This document shows positions 53,530 to 62,839 of a stretch of 64,000 nucleotides of DNA, piece by piece. A program made the position numbers and the translations under genes. This stretch comes from Sphingobacterium sp. UGAL515B_05 (GTDB lineage Bacteria > Bacteroidota > Bacteroidia > Sphingobacteriales > Sphingobacteriaceae). The stretch lies in assembly GCF_033097525.1 (NCBI RefSeq), contig NZ_CP109907.1, positions 1,860,001 to 1,924,000 of the forward strand. Reading direction: 5' to 3'. How positions within the stretch are numbered: the stretch's first letter is position 1; the number at the start of each line of letters is the position of its first letter. The notes under the pieces are model-generated. The model was not told the origin of the DNA, made no database searches, and saw nothing but the letters and a program-made list of their open reading frames with translations.

Positions 53530-54405
53530 TTATAATACGTTGAGCAATTGCTCTTTTATTTTTTCTAATTCTTCTTTCATTCTAATCACAATCTGTTGGA
53601 TTCCGGCATGATTGGCTTTAGAACCAAGGGTATTGATTTCTCTACCCATTTCTTGTGAGATAAAACCTAATTTTTTACCATTTGAATCGGCTGAATCAAA
53701 CGCTTTTAAAAAGTAGTTGCAATGGGCGCGCAATCTCACTTTCTCCTCAGTCACATCCAATTTGTCGATGTAGTAAACCAGTTCCTGCTCAAATCGATTT
53801 TGATCGACATTTTCTTTACCAACCGTATCATTCAAAAATTGCTCGATACGCTGTCTGATCAAAGGTATACGTTCTACTTCCAAAGCCTCTACCTCAGCAA
53901 GGTAAACTAAAATAAGCTCAGCCCGCTTTTTTAAGTCTCCAGCAAGTACAGTTCCCTCATCTTCACGAAATGTATTAAAACGTTTGACAGCATTATAAAA
54001 AGCATCCATCAATACCTTAGACTCCTCATCATCAACCGAATCATCATTGTTCGTGATTACCTCAGGCATATTTAATGCGAGTTCAAACAGGTTGACATTC
54101 GTATCGTTGAGCTCTACAGCAATCTGCTGCAATTGACTATAATATTTTTTGAGTAAATCAGCATTAATGGAAGACGCCTTCGCAGTTTGATCCGTGTATT
54201 CAACCGTTACATTCATGTTAACTTTACCACGTTCAATAAGTTTGCTGCTTTCAGTACGCAGGGTTAATTCTTTGTCCGAAACAACTTTGGGCAAACGAAG
54301 ATTTAATTCAAGGAATTTTGAATTTAAGGACTTTATTTCGACACTATATTTAACTTTACCGTTATCAGCGGAGGCTGTGCCATATCCTGTCATGGATTTT
54401 ATCAT
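53530..54405 (-). CDS. YicC-family endoribonuclease
   Basis: A 291-residue YicC/YloC-family protein. The N-terminal family signature IKSMTGYGTAS and the SLNSKFLELNLRLP segment are clear, and the C-terminal DUF1732 part ends GREINTLGSKANHAGIQQIVIRMKEELEKIKEQ. Family members act as endoribonucleases. The start is set at the Met of MIKSMTGYG (54405); a Met two codons earlier is possible. The yicC-gmk order is common in bacteria. Confidence 0.94.
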   Translation of the reverse strand: MIKSMTGYGTASADNGKVKYSVEIKSLNSKFLELNLRLPKVVSDKELTLRTESSKLIERGKVNMNVTVEYTDQTAKASSINADLLKKYYSQLQQIAVELNDTNVNLFELALNMPEVITNNDDSVDDEESKVLMDAFYNAVKRFNTFREDEGTVLAGDLKKRAELILVYLAEVEALEVERIPLIRQRIEQFLNDTVGKENVDQNRFEQELVYYIDKLDVTEEKVRLRAHCNYFLKAFDSADSNGKKLGFISQEMGREINTLGSKANHAGIQQIVIRMKEELEKIKEQLLNVL

Positions 54406-54490
54406 ATGCAAAGGTATGACTTTTCAGTAAAAATTAAATACACTGTATCGATTAATTGCTGATACTCGCCAAATTACCTTTCTTTTTATT

Positions 54491-55063
54491 TTACCAATCG
54501 TGTTTGGCGATGATAACTACTAAGTAACTTTCATAAGGTTTGGCACCTTTGCATTCAACATAACCAATCCCAATATCATAGAGCGAAGCGTTCCACTGAT
54601 CCATGCCCAATAAATGGGTACGATGATGATAACCCGGAGCTTCCTTTCCGATAATCAAGGCCTTAATGCCAGCGGTAGCACTGGATCGGTTGGCCGCAAT
54701 GGACTCAAAATTGTTTGCATTTCGTTTGGACAGCCATGCCGGATTAAGCTGATATCCTGCCTCGTCAATGAAATAATTAGGTCCATAGCCCTCAGGTGAG
54801 ACATGGTCAAAATAAGAACGTTTAGCCATATCTTTTGCACGATAAACCGCAACCTCGGCCAACTGTTTATTCCAATTGAGCTTGGTTCGTTTAATCTTCT
54901 GTAGATTAAAAAGCTTCAGTTCCTTCTTATACTTTTCGGGATTTGTACGAATTTTGTTCAATAGCTCATAGGCCTCGATGGCTTGACCATGATCAACAAC
55001 CACACGTTGGGCGAAAATAGACTGTGTAAAAAGCAGGGTAAATGCTAAAACCAAATAGTTCAT
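54491..55063 (-). CDS. Exported CAP/SCP-domain protein
   Basis: A 190-residue exported protein (signal peptide to about residue 18) with a CAP domain: LLNKIRTNPEKY, LNWNKQLAEVAVYRAKDMAKRSYFDHVSPEG, the family HxxxxxxxYG-like core, and GIGYVECKG near the end. Bacterial CAP proteins are secreted and of uncertain function. The active-site-like His and Glu of the family (FDHVSP and SIAAN region) are only partly conserved. Single gene. Confidence 0.88.
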   Translation of the reverse strand: MNYLVLAFTLLFTQSIFAQRVVVDHGQAIEAYELLNKIRTNPEKYKKELKLFNLQKIKRTKLNWNKQLAEVAVYRAKDMAKRSYFDHVSPEGYGPNYFIDEAGYQLNPAWLSKRNANNFESIAANRSSATAGIKALIIGKEAPGYHHRTHLLGMDQWNASLYDIGIGYVECKGAKPYESYLVVIIAKHDW

Positions 55064-55234
55064 ACGTAAAAAATCTCTTCTTCAATGACCTTACGAAATA
55101 TCCAGACGATCTTGCCCACTTAACTCAATTTTATCGCCTCCAAACTACATTTGGGCAGAGTGCCTGTACTTTTTCAATAGGAATATTTCGTATCAATCCT
55201 TTAACCCTAAAAGACGATATTTAGTATGCAGCGT

Positions 55235-55882
55235 TTAATCTTTTTTTGATTTATTTGCAGTCAGAAACTGTATAAGCATGGGTATTAGGCTAATAAAGAT
55301 AACGGCCAAAATAACAAGGGAGAAATTATGCTTAAAGAATGGCAGCTGTCCAAAAAAATAACCTGCAAGCATAAACAATGAAACCCATACTACACCGCCA
55401 ACTATATTATATTTTCCGAAGACCCTCTAGGGCATTTTACCAATACCGGCTACAAATGGCGCAAAAGTTCGAACAATGGGCACAAATCGCGCATAAATAA
55501 TGGTTTTTGTTCCATGTTTTGCATAAAAATCCTGTGTTCTTTGTAAGTAAGTCGGCTTAAATATCCTTGATCCCGGCTTAAAAACATGGATTCCAACATA
55601 TTTGCCAATTTCATAATTCACAAAATCCCCGGAAATAGCAGCAAAAACTAAGATGACTATAAATAGTAGCAAAGAAAGCTGACAGTCAGGATGCGCAATT
55701 ATCGCACCCAAGGCAAACAAAACTGAGTCACCAGGAAGGAATGGTGTAACAACAAATCCTGTTTCCGCAAAGATGATTAAAAACAAAATCAGATAAGTCC
55801 AGTTTTCATAACTATTGATCAGTTGCAAAAGATGCTGATCGATATGCACTATAAAATCAATAAACTGTGAAATGATTTCCAT
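55235..55882 (-). pseudogene. DedA-family membrane protein gene broken by an in-frame amber codon
   Basis: The open frame from 55882 encodes residues 1-151 of a DedA protein (LPGDSVLFALG, RFVPIVRTFAPFVAGIGKMP) and stops at TAG (55427-55429). The same frame then continues without any gap for 63 codons to TAA at 55235, encoding RVFGKYNIVGGVVW and the final two membrane helices. The intact neighbour has KMNYGTFITYN at this point, so the amber codon replaces a Tyr (TAY to TAG). The full reading is 216 codons, against 220 residues in the paralogue. There is no frameshift and no codon decay, so the change is recent, or it is a sequencing error, or it is read through. Confidence 0.85.
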
Positions 55883-55897
55883 TTTTTTGATCTATAA

Positions 55898-55927
55898 AAA
55901 AAGGGAATCTTATTGGACTCCCTTTTT
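55898..55927 (-). terminator. Terminator folded around the stop codon of the second DedA gene
   Basis: On the minus strand AAAAAGGGA (the last Lys-Lys-Gly codons of the upstream DedA gene) pairs with TCCCTTTTT after the TAA, and more T follow. The stop codon lies in the loop. Confidence 0.7.
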
Positions 55928-56572
55928 AGTTTTTATCTTTTCTTTAATAAGCTCGAAGATTATTGGTAATATCGATATAAAAATAATGACCAATACGACC
56001 TTCGAGAAATTATCTCTGATAATCGGAATATTTCCTAAAAAGTATCCTGCAAGGGTTATACCACCCACCCACAAGACAGCTCCTACGACATTATACGTAA
56101 TGAAGGTACCATAATTCATCTTTCCAATCCCCCCAACGAAAGGCGCCAAGGTACGTACGATAGGTACAAATCGAGCGATAACGATTGTTTTACTGCCATA
56201 TTTCTCATAAAAAGAATGAGTCTTGGCAATTTGCTCATCTTTGACTACCTGCTTACCAAAGAGCTTAAATTTCGTTAGGCGCATACCAAAATGCTTACCA
56301 ATAGCATAATTTAAAGAATCCCCAGAAACCGCGGCTACCAATAAAATGAAAATCATCAACCATACGTTAAGATCATTTGGTTGTGCGGCTAGCATGCCCG
56401 CTGCGAACAACAATGAATCTCCTGGTAAAAAAGGCATCACAACCACTCCTGTTTCTACAAAAATAATAAGAAACAGAATAAGGTACGTCCAAGTCTGATA
56501 ATCATTGACTATTTCAACCAAATGTTTATCAATATGGAGAATAAAGTCTATAAGATGCGTAATTAGTTCCAA
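55910..56572 (-). CDS. DedA-family membrane protein (intact copy)
   Basis: A 220-residue inner-membrane protein of the DedA/DUF sna-associated family (VTT domain), with five or six hydrophobic segments, the conserved acidic motif FLPGDSLLFAAG, and the arginine motif RFVPIVRTLAPFVGGIGKM. DedA proteins move undecaprenyl phosphate or phospholipids across the membrane and affect proton-motive force. It follows dnaN by 13 bp and is upstream of the broken paralogue, with which it is clearly homologous along the whole length; a tandem duplication is likely. Confidence 0.93.
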   Translation of the reverse strand: MELITHLIDFILHIDKHLVEIVNDYQTWTYLILFLIIFVETGVVVMPFLPGDSLLFAAGMLAAQPNDLNVWLMIFILLVAAVSGDSLNYAIGKHFGMRLTKFKLFGKQVVKDEQIAKTHSFYEKYGSKTIVIARFVPIVRTLAPFVGGIGKMNYGTFITYNVVGAVLWVGGITLAGYFLGNIPIIRDNFSKVVLVIIFISILPIIFELIKEKIKTKKGVQ

Positions 56573-56585
56573 ACCCTGATGAAGA

Positions 56586-57707
56586 TTAAGCGTTGTTTAA
56601 CATAACAGGCATCACCAACATCAAAATATCTTCATGATCTTCAGATACGGCCGGAATCAATAAACCGGCACGATTTGGCGTACTCATCTCCAAAACAACT
56701 TCTTCACTCTCTAAGTTATTTAACATCTCCACAAGGAATTTGGCGTTAAAACCGATTTCCATATCATCCCCTTCAAATTGACAGGATAAGCGTTCATGCG
56801 CTTCATTAGAGAAATCTAAATCTTCTGCAGAGATATGCAATTCACTTCCTGAGATCTTCAGACGAACCTGATGGGTTGTTTTATTAGCAAAAATCACCAC
56901 CCGTCTCAAGGTATTTAAAAACAATAATCGATCTACAGTTAACTTGTTAGGGTTGACTTGAGGGATTACAGCAGCATAATCTGGGTAACGTTCATCAATC
57001 AAACGACAGATCAAATTAATATTGCCAAAGCTAAAGAACGCATTGGTTTGATTATATTCTATCGATACTGTAACATCATCGGATGGTAGCGACGATTTGA
57101 GCAATGAAAGTGCCTTTTTCGGCAAAATAAGTGATGCTGGTTTTTCAGCACCAATATCAGTTCTCGAATAACGCACCAACTTGTGTGCATCGGTAGAGAC
57201 AAAAGTCACATTCTTTTCAGCTAATTGCACCAAAACACCAGACATCGCCGGTCTCAATTCGTCGTTACTGACAGCAAAGATCGTTTTACTGATCGCTTCT
57301 GACAAAATAGGAGCTGGCATCTGAATAACTGACCCGTTATCGATTGAAGGAATTTTAGGAAAATCGTCGGCATTTTCTCCACTCAACTTATATTTTCCAT
57401 CACCTGCACTGATCTCAATAGCCAAGGTATTCATATCTACTGAAAATGCTACTGGCTGATCTGGTAAGGTTTTTAACGTCTCGATCAAAATCTTCGAAGG
57501 CATGGCTACTCTTCCCTCTTCTTTTGCTTCGATCTGTAAAGAAGTAACCATACTTGTTTGCAGATCCGTAGCAGAAATAGTCAAGTTATTGTCTTTTATT
57601 TCAAAAAGAAAGTTTTCCAAGATAGGCAAAACAGTACTTGTACTGGATGCGCCATTGATAGCTTGTAACTGCTTTAATAAAATTGATGTTGATACAATGA
57701 ATCTCAT
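56586..57707 (-). CDS. dnaN: DNA polymerase III sliding clamp (beta subunit)
   Basis: A 373-residue clamp with the three repeated clamp domains. The start MRFIVSTSILLKQLQAI at 57707 is the family start; the frame extends nine codons further upstream. Marks are the N-terminal KQLQAINGASSTSTVLPILENFLFEI, SGENADDFPKIP and the C-terminal EDILMLVMPVML. The clamp tethers the replicative polymerase to DNA. dnaN is divergent from holB across 209 bp and is followed by a DedA gene; dnaA is 6 kb away, not adjacent. Confidence 0.98.
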   Translation of the reverse strand: MRFIVSTSILLKQLQAINGASSTSTVLPILENFLFEIKDNNLTISATDLQTSMVTSLQIEAKEEGRVAMPSKILIETLKTLPDQPVAFSVDMNTLAIEISAGDGKYKLSGENADDFPKIPSIDNGSVIQMPAPILSEAISKTIFAVSNDELRPAMSGVLVQLAEKNVTFVSTDAHKLVRYSRTDIGAEKPASLILPKKALSLLKSSLPSDDVTVSIEYNQTNAFFSFGNINLICRLIDERYPDYAAVIPQVNPNKLTVDRLLFLNTLRRVVIFANKTTHQVRLKISGSELHISAEDLDFSNEAHERLSCQFEGDDMEIGFNAKFLVEMLNNLESEEVVLEMSTPNRAGLLIPAVSEDHEDILMLVMPVMLNNA

Positions 57708-57892
57708 TTCCTGAATACTAATTATTATGTGCAATAATACACAAATTAATCAATATTTTTCAGTTTTACAGGCCGCTTTCTTTCCACATAAAGAGATTTC
57801 GATCGCTCAAATAAGCAATTGTATTTCAATTAATAAGCACAGCGCCAAAAGTATAGAAAGCAAATTCGGCCCGATAAATCACAATATTTATT

Positions 57893-57900
57893 ACATTTGT
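57893..57900 (+). promoter_or_regulatory. Bacteroidota -7 promoter element for holB (TACATTTG)
   Basis: Exact TAnnTTTG match, 16 bp before the holB ATG, in the 209-bp divergent region with dnaN. Confidence 0.6.
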
Positions 57901-57916
57901 ATAATAGCAGTAGTGT

Positions 57917-59062
57917 ATGCAGTTTAAAGAGATCATTGGGCACAAAGACATCAAAGAACATTTAGTTCGCACGGTTCATGAAAATCGTGTGAGTCATGCG
58001 CAATTATTTCTTGGTCCAGAGGGCTCCGGCAGCCTTGCATTAGCCTATGCTTATGCACAGTTTTTGAATTGTGAAAACCGACAGTCAACCGACAGTTGTG
58101 GCGAATGCCCCTCTTGTCGAAAATATAATAAGCTGATCCATCCCGATCTCCACATGTCCTATCCTTTCATAGCCAAACATAAGGAAGATACGGCATCCGA
58201 TTATGCGGACAGCTGGAGAAAATCTTTTTTATCTAATCCGTATATGGGATTGGAATATTGGCGCAATCAATTGGATGCGGACAACAAACAGGTCAATATC
58301 AATATCGCTGAAGCCCATGCGATCATCAAGAAATTAAGCCTCAAATCCTTCGAAGCTGAATATAAGGTTTTAATTATGTGGCTTCCCGAATACCTGGACA
58401 CACAAGGTAATGCGCTGTTAAAGTTAATCGAAGAACCACCCGAAAAAACGCTCTTTATTCTGGTTGCAGAAAATCAGGACAAAATATTAAATACAATCAT
58501 ATCACGTACGCAATTGGTCAAAATAAAGAAGCTGGATCATGGTGAGGTCACGCAGTACTTAAAAACGGCACATCAACTTTCGGATGAAGAGGCATCAGAG
58601 ATTGCTTTTATTGCAGATGGAAATCTCCAGGAAGCAAATAACCTATTGCACGCGCAGACAAATAATCATTTTGGCATTTTGGTAAACTGGCTGCGCTTTA
58701 TCGTTTCGGACGCAGGGACCAATATGATTTCCCTGGTAGAAGAAGAGCTCTCAAAAATGGGGCGAGAAAACCAAAAAAGCTTTCTTTTTTATGCAATTAA
58801 TATGATGCGTCAGATTATATTAATCAAAGAAGGTCTTTCCAGCTTAGTGTTCTTACCGGCCAAAGAATTGGATTTTGTCCAAAAATTTGCCGTACACTAT
58901 ACCGTTGAACAAATTGAAGCAACAATAAATCTATTTGAGGAAACACATTATTTTGTAGAAAGAAATGCAAATCCCAAAATATTATTTTTAGATTTATCTT
59001 TGCAGTTAACATTAATATACAAGTACAAAACGTTTCCGAAAGGAACTCAATATATAATATAG
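57917..59062 (+). CDS. holB: DNA polymerase III subunit delta'
   Basis: A 381-residue clamp-loader subunit. The AAA+ P-loop region LGPEGSGSLALAYA lacks the Lys of a working Walker A, as expected for delta'. A zinc-binding segment follows (LNCENRQSTDSCGECPSCRKY). LIMWLPEYLDTQGNALLKLIEEPPEKT contains the delta'-type sensor region, and SRTQLVKIKKL the SRC-like motif with Thr for Cys. It loads the beta clamp encoded by the divergent dnaN. It starts the holB-ricT-gldH-lpxK group. Confidence 0.93.
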   Translation: MQFKEIIGHKDIKEHLVRTVHENRVSHAQLFLGPEGSGSLALAYAYAQFLNCENRQSTDSCGECPSCRKYNKLIHPDLHMSYPFIAKHKEDTASDYADSWRKSFLSNPYMGLEYWRNQLDADNKQVNINIAEAHAIIKKLSLKSFEAEYKVLIMWLPEYLDTQGNALLKLIEEPPEKTLFILVAENQDKILNTIISRTQLVKIKKLDHGEVTQYLKTAHQLSDEEASEIAFIADGNLQEANNLLHAQTNNHFGILVNWLRFIVSDAGTNMISLVEEELSKMGRENQKSFLFYAINMMRQIILIKEGLSSLVFLPAKELDFVQKFAVHYTVEQIEATINLFEETHYFVERNANPKILFLDLSLQLTLIYKYKTFPKGTQYII

Positions 59063-59068
59063 AAAACT

Positions 59069-60445
59069 ATGGGATGTGGCAGTTGCTCATCCGGCGGAGG
59101 TTGCGGTACTACCACGACAAATGGTACACCGGCAGGATGTCAGAACAATGGCTCTTGCATGACTAGCGGATGTAATAAATTAGATGTATATGACTGGCTT
59201 TCCGACATGGATATGCCTTCAAACTATAAACCATTTAATATCGTCGAAGTACGATTCAAGGGATCACGAAAAGATTTCTTTATTAATGTAGACAATACCT
59301 ACCTTGAAATGGGGGAAATGGTCGTTGTAGAACCTTCTACTGGTGGCTATGATGTCGGACATGTCTCCTTAACGGGTGAATTGGTCAGACTACAATTAAA
59401 AAAGAACAATGTTACCCCAGAGATGGTAACTAAAAAAATCTATCGGAAGCCCAATGAAGTGGATGTAGAGAAGTATAACGCAGCAAAAGATCTCGAATGG
59501 GAAACGATGCACAAAGCACGTAAACTGGCTTTGGACCTAGGTTTGTCCATGAAGATTTCTGATGTTGACTACCAGGGTGATAAAACCAAGGCTACCTTCT
59601 ACTACACTGCTGAGGGCCGCGTGGATTTCCGTGAGCTTATCAAAAAAATGGCCGAAGCTTTCAGAATACGCATTGAGATGCGCCAGATCGGTATGCGACA
59701 AGAAGCTAGCCGCCTCGGTGGAATCGGTTCCTGTGGCCGCGAACTCTGCTGTTCAACCTGGTTAACGGATTTCAAAACAGTATCCACGTCGGCAGCACGC
59801 TATCAAAATCTTTCTTTGAATACGTTAAAGCTAGCGGGACAATGCGGTAAATTAAAATGCTGTCTCAATTATGAATTAGATAGTTACATGGATGCTTTAA
59901 AAGACATCCCGAATAATATCGACCGCATCGAAACGCTAAAAGGGGTTGCTTATCTTCAAAAGACCGATATTTTCAAGAAAATGATGTGGTTCTCTTTTCC
60001 TGGAGCAGAAAACTGGATTGCATTGCCTGTTCAACAAGTTAAAGAGCTTGTCGATATGAATAAACAGGGGATCAAACCGGAAGCAATTTCGAGTGCAGTA
60101 GATAACGATGAAGTCAGAGAAGAGAAAAATATCAATTACGATTACGAAAATGTAGTCGGACAAGATAGCTTAACTCGACTTGATGACCGGAATAAACGAA
60201 AGAAAAAAAGAAAATCCAAAAGCAATACGGTCAAACCTGAAAGTAAGGATGGACAAAAAACTGAGAAGTCCGAACAAAGTACACCTAGACAAAGTACTAA
60301 ACCTCAGATTTCGACCGATGCCGCAGCTTCGGCCGCGAATAAAGAGAATAAAGAAGGATCTAATAACAGACCCAAAAAGCGCTTCAATCGCCATCGGAAT
60401 AAAAACAAAGGTAATAACAACAATGCTGCACCGAAAGCAGAATAA
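59069..60445 (+). CDS. ricT: PSP1-domain protein, RicT/YaaT family, with Cys-rich N terminus
   Basis: A 458-residue RicT (YaaT)-family protein. Residues 1-35 are rich in Cys and Gly (MGCGSCSSGGGCG, then more Cys). The PSP1 domain follows to about residue 270, with CGRELCCSTWL and CGKLKCCLNYELD, the cysteines that bind an Fe-S cluster in the B. subtilis Ric complex. Residues about 350-458 are a disordered Lys/Asn/Ser/Arg-rich tail. In B. subtilis RicT works with RicA and RicF in mRNA maturation; whether that holds here is not known. It lies 6 bp after holB. Confidence 0.88.
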   Translation: MGCGSCSSGGGCGTTTTNGTPAGCQNNGSCMTSGCNKLDVYDWLSDMDMPSNYKPFNIVEVRFKGSRKDFFINVDNTYLEMGEMVVVEPSTGGYDVGHVSLTGELVRLQLKKNNVTPEMVTKKIYRKPNEVDVEKYNAAKDLEWETMHKARKLALDLGLSMKISDVDYQGDKTKATFYYTAEGRVDFRELIKKMAEAFRIRIEMRQIGMRQEASRLGGIGSCGRELCCSTWLTDFKTVSTSAARYQNLSLNTLKLAGQCGKLKCCLNYELDSYMDALKDIPNNIDRIETLKGVAYLQKTDIFKKMMWFSFPGAENWIALPVQQVKELVDMNKQGIKPEAISSAVDNDEVREEKNINYDYENVVGQDSLTRLDDRNKRKKKRKSKSNTVKPESKDGQKTEKSEQSTPRQSTKPQISTDAAASAANKENKEGSNNRPKKRFNRHRNKNKGNNNNAAPKAE

Positions 60446-60448
60446 AAA

Positions 60449-60485
60449 AATATGCCTAATTTTAACCCATTAGGCATATTCTTTT
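60449..60485 (+). terminator. Intrinsic terminator of ricT
   Basis: AATATGCCTAAT pairs with ATTAGGCATATT around an 8-base loop, followed by CTTTTT. It starts 3 bp after the ricT stop, so gldH-lpxK may be partly insulated from holB-ricT. Confidence 0.8.
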
Positions 60486-60496
60486 TATAAATAAAC

Positions 60497-60967
60497 ATGA
60501 AACTCAAAAGCTCTCCTCTCCTGATTGGTTTGTTATGTATCGGCATAGGGTGTTCTTGTGACCAAACTTTTGTCATAAATGAAAATAAACCCATTGATAA
60601 TAAAGCTTGGCTGAATACATCACCGCCTAGTTTTCAATTTCATATCGGCGACAATACCAAACGATATGATGTATTGATGGATGTCCGTCATACACCGGAA
60701 TATGCTTTTTCCAATCTTTTTGTACTTATTTACCAACGAGGCCCAGGTAAAAAGCAATATACTTTTCGTAAAGAAATAAAAATGGCCCGATCGGATGGAA
60801 AATGGCTAGGAAAATCCTCTGGTAGCTTGTATAACAATCAATCCATCATTCATAAAGATTACCTATTTCCGGACACAGGAATTTACACAATTTCCATCGA
60901 ACAGAACATGAAAGAAAATCCGTTGAAAGAAATCACAGACGTAGGGTTAACCATTGTTCCAAAATGA
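60497..60967 (+). CDS. gldH: Gliding-motility-type lipoprotein GldH
   Basis: A 156-residue GldH homologue with a lipoprotein-like signal (LLCIGIGCSCDQ) and the GldH pattern YDVLMDVRHTPEYAFSNLFVLI, then RKEIKMARSDGKWLGKSSGSLYN and FPDTGIYTISIEQNM. In gliding Bacteroidota GldH is needed for motility; in non-gliding relatives it is retained next to ricT and lpxK. The gld set is otherwise absent here, so motility should not be inferred. Its stop overlaps lpxK by 4 bp (ATGA). Confidence 0.9.
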   Translation: MKLKSSPLLIGLLCIGIGCSCDQTFVINENKPIDNKAWLNTSPPSFQFHIGDNTKRYDVLMDVRHTPEYAFSNLFVLIYQRGPGKKQYTFRKEIKMARSDGKWLGKSSGSLYNNQSIIHKDYLFPDTGIYTISIEQNMKENPLKEITDVGLTIVPK

Positions 60968-62013
60968 TACGCTTATTACGATATCTATTATTTCCTTTTA
61001 CCATCATCTACGCCCTTGTGGTGTGGATAAGAAATAGATTATATGATCTTAAGCTGCTTCCATCGCAGTCTTTTGACATTCCAACCGTAGTTATAGGAAA
61101 TCTTGCCGTAGGTGGGACAGGAAAAAGCCCAATGACAGAATTTATTGTCTCAAGTCTTAAAGACCACTTTAAAACGGCAATACTCAGTCGAGGATATGGA
61201 CGTAGCACCAAAGGTTTCTTTTTGGTACAGACGAATTCATCGGCCACGGACGTCGGTGACGAGCCCTTGCAGTTCAAAAATAAATTTCCGGCTGTCACTG
61301 TTGCAGTTTGTGAGGATCGTTGTACTGGAATTGAAAAACTTCAGTCAACTCATCAACTTATTATTCTGGATGACGCTTATCAACACCGAAAATTATCACC
61401 TCTTTTCAATATATTATTATTTGATTTTTTATCATTTTCTCAACCTATGCTCGTATTTCCCACAGGAAACTTTAGGGATCTCCTGATGGAGGCCAAACGA
61501 GCACAGATCATAGTAATTACGAAATGTCCTATTGATCTTTCGACCGAAGAAAAAAAACGGATAGAAAACAAAATCAGGTATTATAACAAAGAAGCTTTAA
61601 TTGTATTTAGCTATATCGACTATCTTGAACCCATCAATAGTAAAGGAAGTCTAATCGATATCAAAGGCAAAGACATTATTTTGGTTACCGGTATTGCTAA
61701 ACCTCAACCCTTAGTAGATTATCTCCAAAACAAAGCCAATTCAATCCAACACATTTCCTTTGGAGATCATCATTCTTTTACTGAATCGGATATCAATCAA
61801 ATTGCAAAATCTTACCACAATCTGGCAAGTAGCAACAAGATCGTATTGACAACTGAAAAGGACTTTCAGCGATTAAAACCTTTTAAACAGAAATTTACAG
61901 CAATTGATTTGGCTTATCTACCGATCGGTCTTCAATTTCACGACCCTATCCAACAGGAAATATTCCATGAAAGGCTATATGATGCAGTGGTTCAAAGTGT
62001 TAATCAACCTTAA
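60964..62013 (+). CDS. lpxK: Tetraacyldisaccharide 4'-kinase
   Basis: A 349-residue kinase that phosphorylates the lipid A disaccharide at the 4' position, at the inner face of the inner membrane. An N-terminal membrane helix (LLFPFTIIYALVVWIRN) is followed by VIGNLAVGGTGKSPMTEF (Walker A), the RGYGR segment, and LDDAYQHRKLSP. It starts within the last codons of gldH. It indicates a lipopolysaccharide outer membrane. Confidence 0.96.
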   Translation: MIRLLRYLLFPFTIIYALVVWIRNRLYDLKLLPSQSFDIPTVVIGNLAVGGTGKSPMTEFIVSSLKDHFKTAILSRGYGRSTKGFFLVQTNSSATDVGDEPLQFKNKFPAVTVAVCEDRCTGIEKLQSTHQLIILDDAYQHRKLSPLFNILLFDFLSFSQPMLVFPTGNFRDLLMEAKRAQIIVITKCPIDLSTEEKKRIENKIRYYNKEALIVFSYIDYLEPINSKGSLIDIKGKDIILVTGIAKPQPLVDYLQNKANSIQHISFGDHHSFTESDINQIAKSYHNLASSNKIVLTTEKDFQRLKPFKQKFTAIDLAYLPIGLQFHDPIQQEIFHERLYDAVVQSVNQP

Positions 62014-62164
62014 ATTTTGTTAAGATCAGATACTATACTAAACTTTTTCATCAAATTTATATTCTATATGTAAACAGAGAATCTCAGAAGTTTTCGCTCT
62101 GTCTATCATGAACAAATTGAGTGTATACCCGATATTCGGCACTCATGATATAAACTATACAAAG

Positions 62165-62533
62165 ATGAAAAAGAAAATTTTAATGGCAGTAGCTTGTCTA
62201 TTTTTAAGTGCTACAGGAGTTTTTGCCCAACAACGTCAGCAACGTAGTCCTGAAGAACAAGCTAAAATGCGCGTAGAGCATTTAGACAAATTATTAAGCC
62301 TCAATCAAACGCAAAAAGATTCGATCTATAACCTTACCTTAAGTCAGGCTCAACAACGGGCTGCACTTCGAAATGAGGGGGGAGATCGAAAAGCGAACAT
62401 GGAAAAATATAAACAGCTTCAGGAAATACAAACAACCAAAATCAAATCATGGCTTACCGCTGACCAAGCTAAGCTATTTGACGAACAACAGGAAAAAATG
62501 AAGGAAAGAATGTCTAAACGTTCCGACAATTAA
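62165..62533 (+). CDS. Small exported helical protein (Spy/LTxxQ-like)
   Basis: A 122-residue exported protein (signal peptide ending VFAQ) with a Gln-rich helical body: LDKLLSLNQTQKDSIYNLTL, and later KIKSWLTADQAKLFDEQQEKM. The pattern LxLNxxQK ... LTxxQ resembles Spy/CpxP-type periplasmic chaperones, but the match is only by eye. The start at 62165 is the Met before the signal peptide; a frame open from 62108 has no signal. It is the first of three related proteins. Confidence 0.78.
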   Translation: MKKKILMAVACLFLSATGVFAQQRQQRSPEEQAKMRVEHLDKLLSLNQTQKDSIYNLTLSQAQQRAALRNEGGDRKANMEKYKQLQEIQTTKIKSWLTADQAKLFDEQQEKMKERMSKRSDN

Positions 62534-62546
62534 TTAAAACTACTTT

Positions 62547-62581
62547 AGAAAAGCCCTTGTATTATTTACAAGGGCTTTTCT
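62547..62581 (+). terminator. Intrinsic terminator
   Basis: A perfect 15-bp stem, AGAAAAGCCCTTGTA pairing with TACAAGGGCTTTTCT, has a 5-base loop and a T-rich tail, 14 bp after the upstream stop. Confidence 0.9.
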
Positions 62582-62839
62582 ATTTCCCCTTCAATTTGAT
62601 TCTGGCGCTGTCATCAGCAGTTAGCTCATCTAACTTTATGGAGCTTATTAACAGCATAAATGTGAATAATAGCATCGAAGTTATTGCATTCACGCATCTA
62701 TAAAAGCCCATATCCACATGAATAACAATTCGTTAATGTTAAAACTTTGTTAAAGTAACATAGTTGATACAATATAAACACCCTTTCCTTAGTTTTTATA
62801 GCAAGATCGTTTAATTGTAACTTTTTAAATACAATAGAT

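Noticed and set aside
55427..55429. Frameshift as the cause of the short DedA reading
   Set aside because: The downstream sequence continues in exactly the same frame with the right residues, so a base substitution to TAG is the simpler reading.
60497..60967. Gliding motility inferred from gldH
   Set aside because: gldH alone is kept in non-gliding Bacteroidota. No other gld or spr gene is present in the window.
61022..61030. Perfect DnaA box (TGTGGATAA, the complement of TTATCCACA)
   Set aside because: It is a lone copy inside lpxK. No cluster of boxes or AT-rich unwinding region was seen, so it is not evidence for an origin here.
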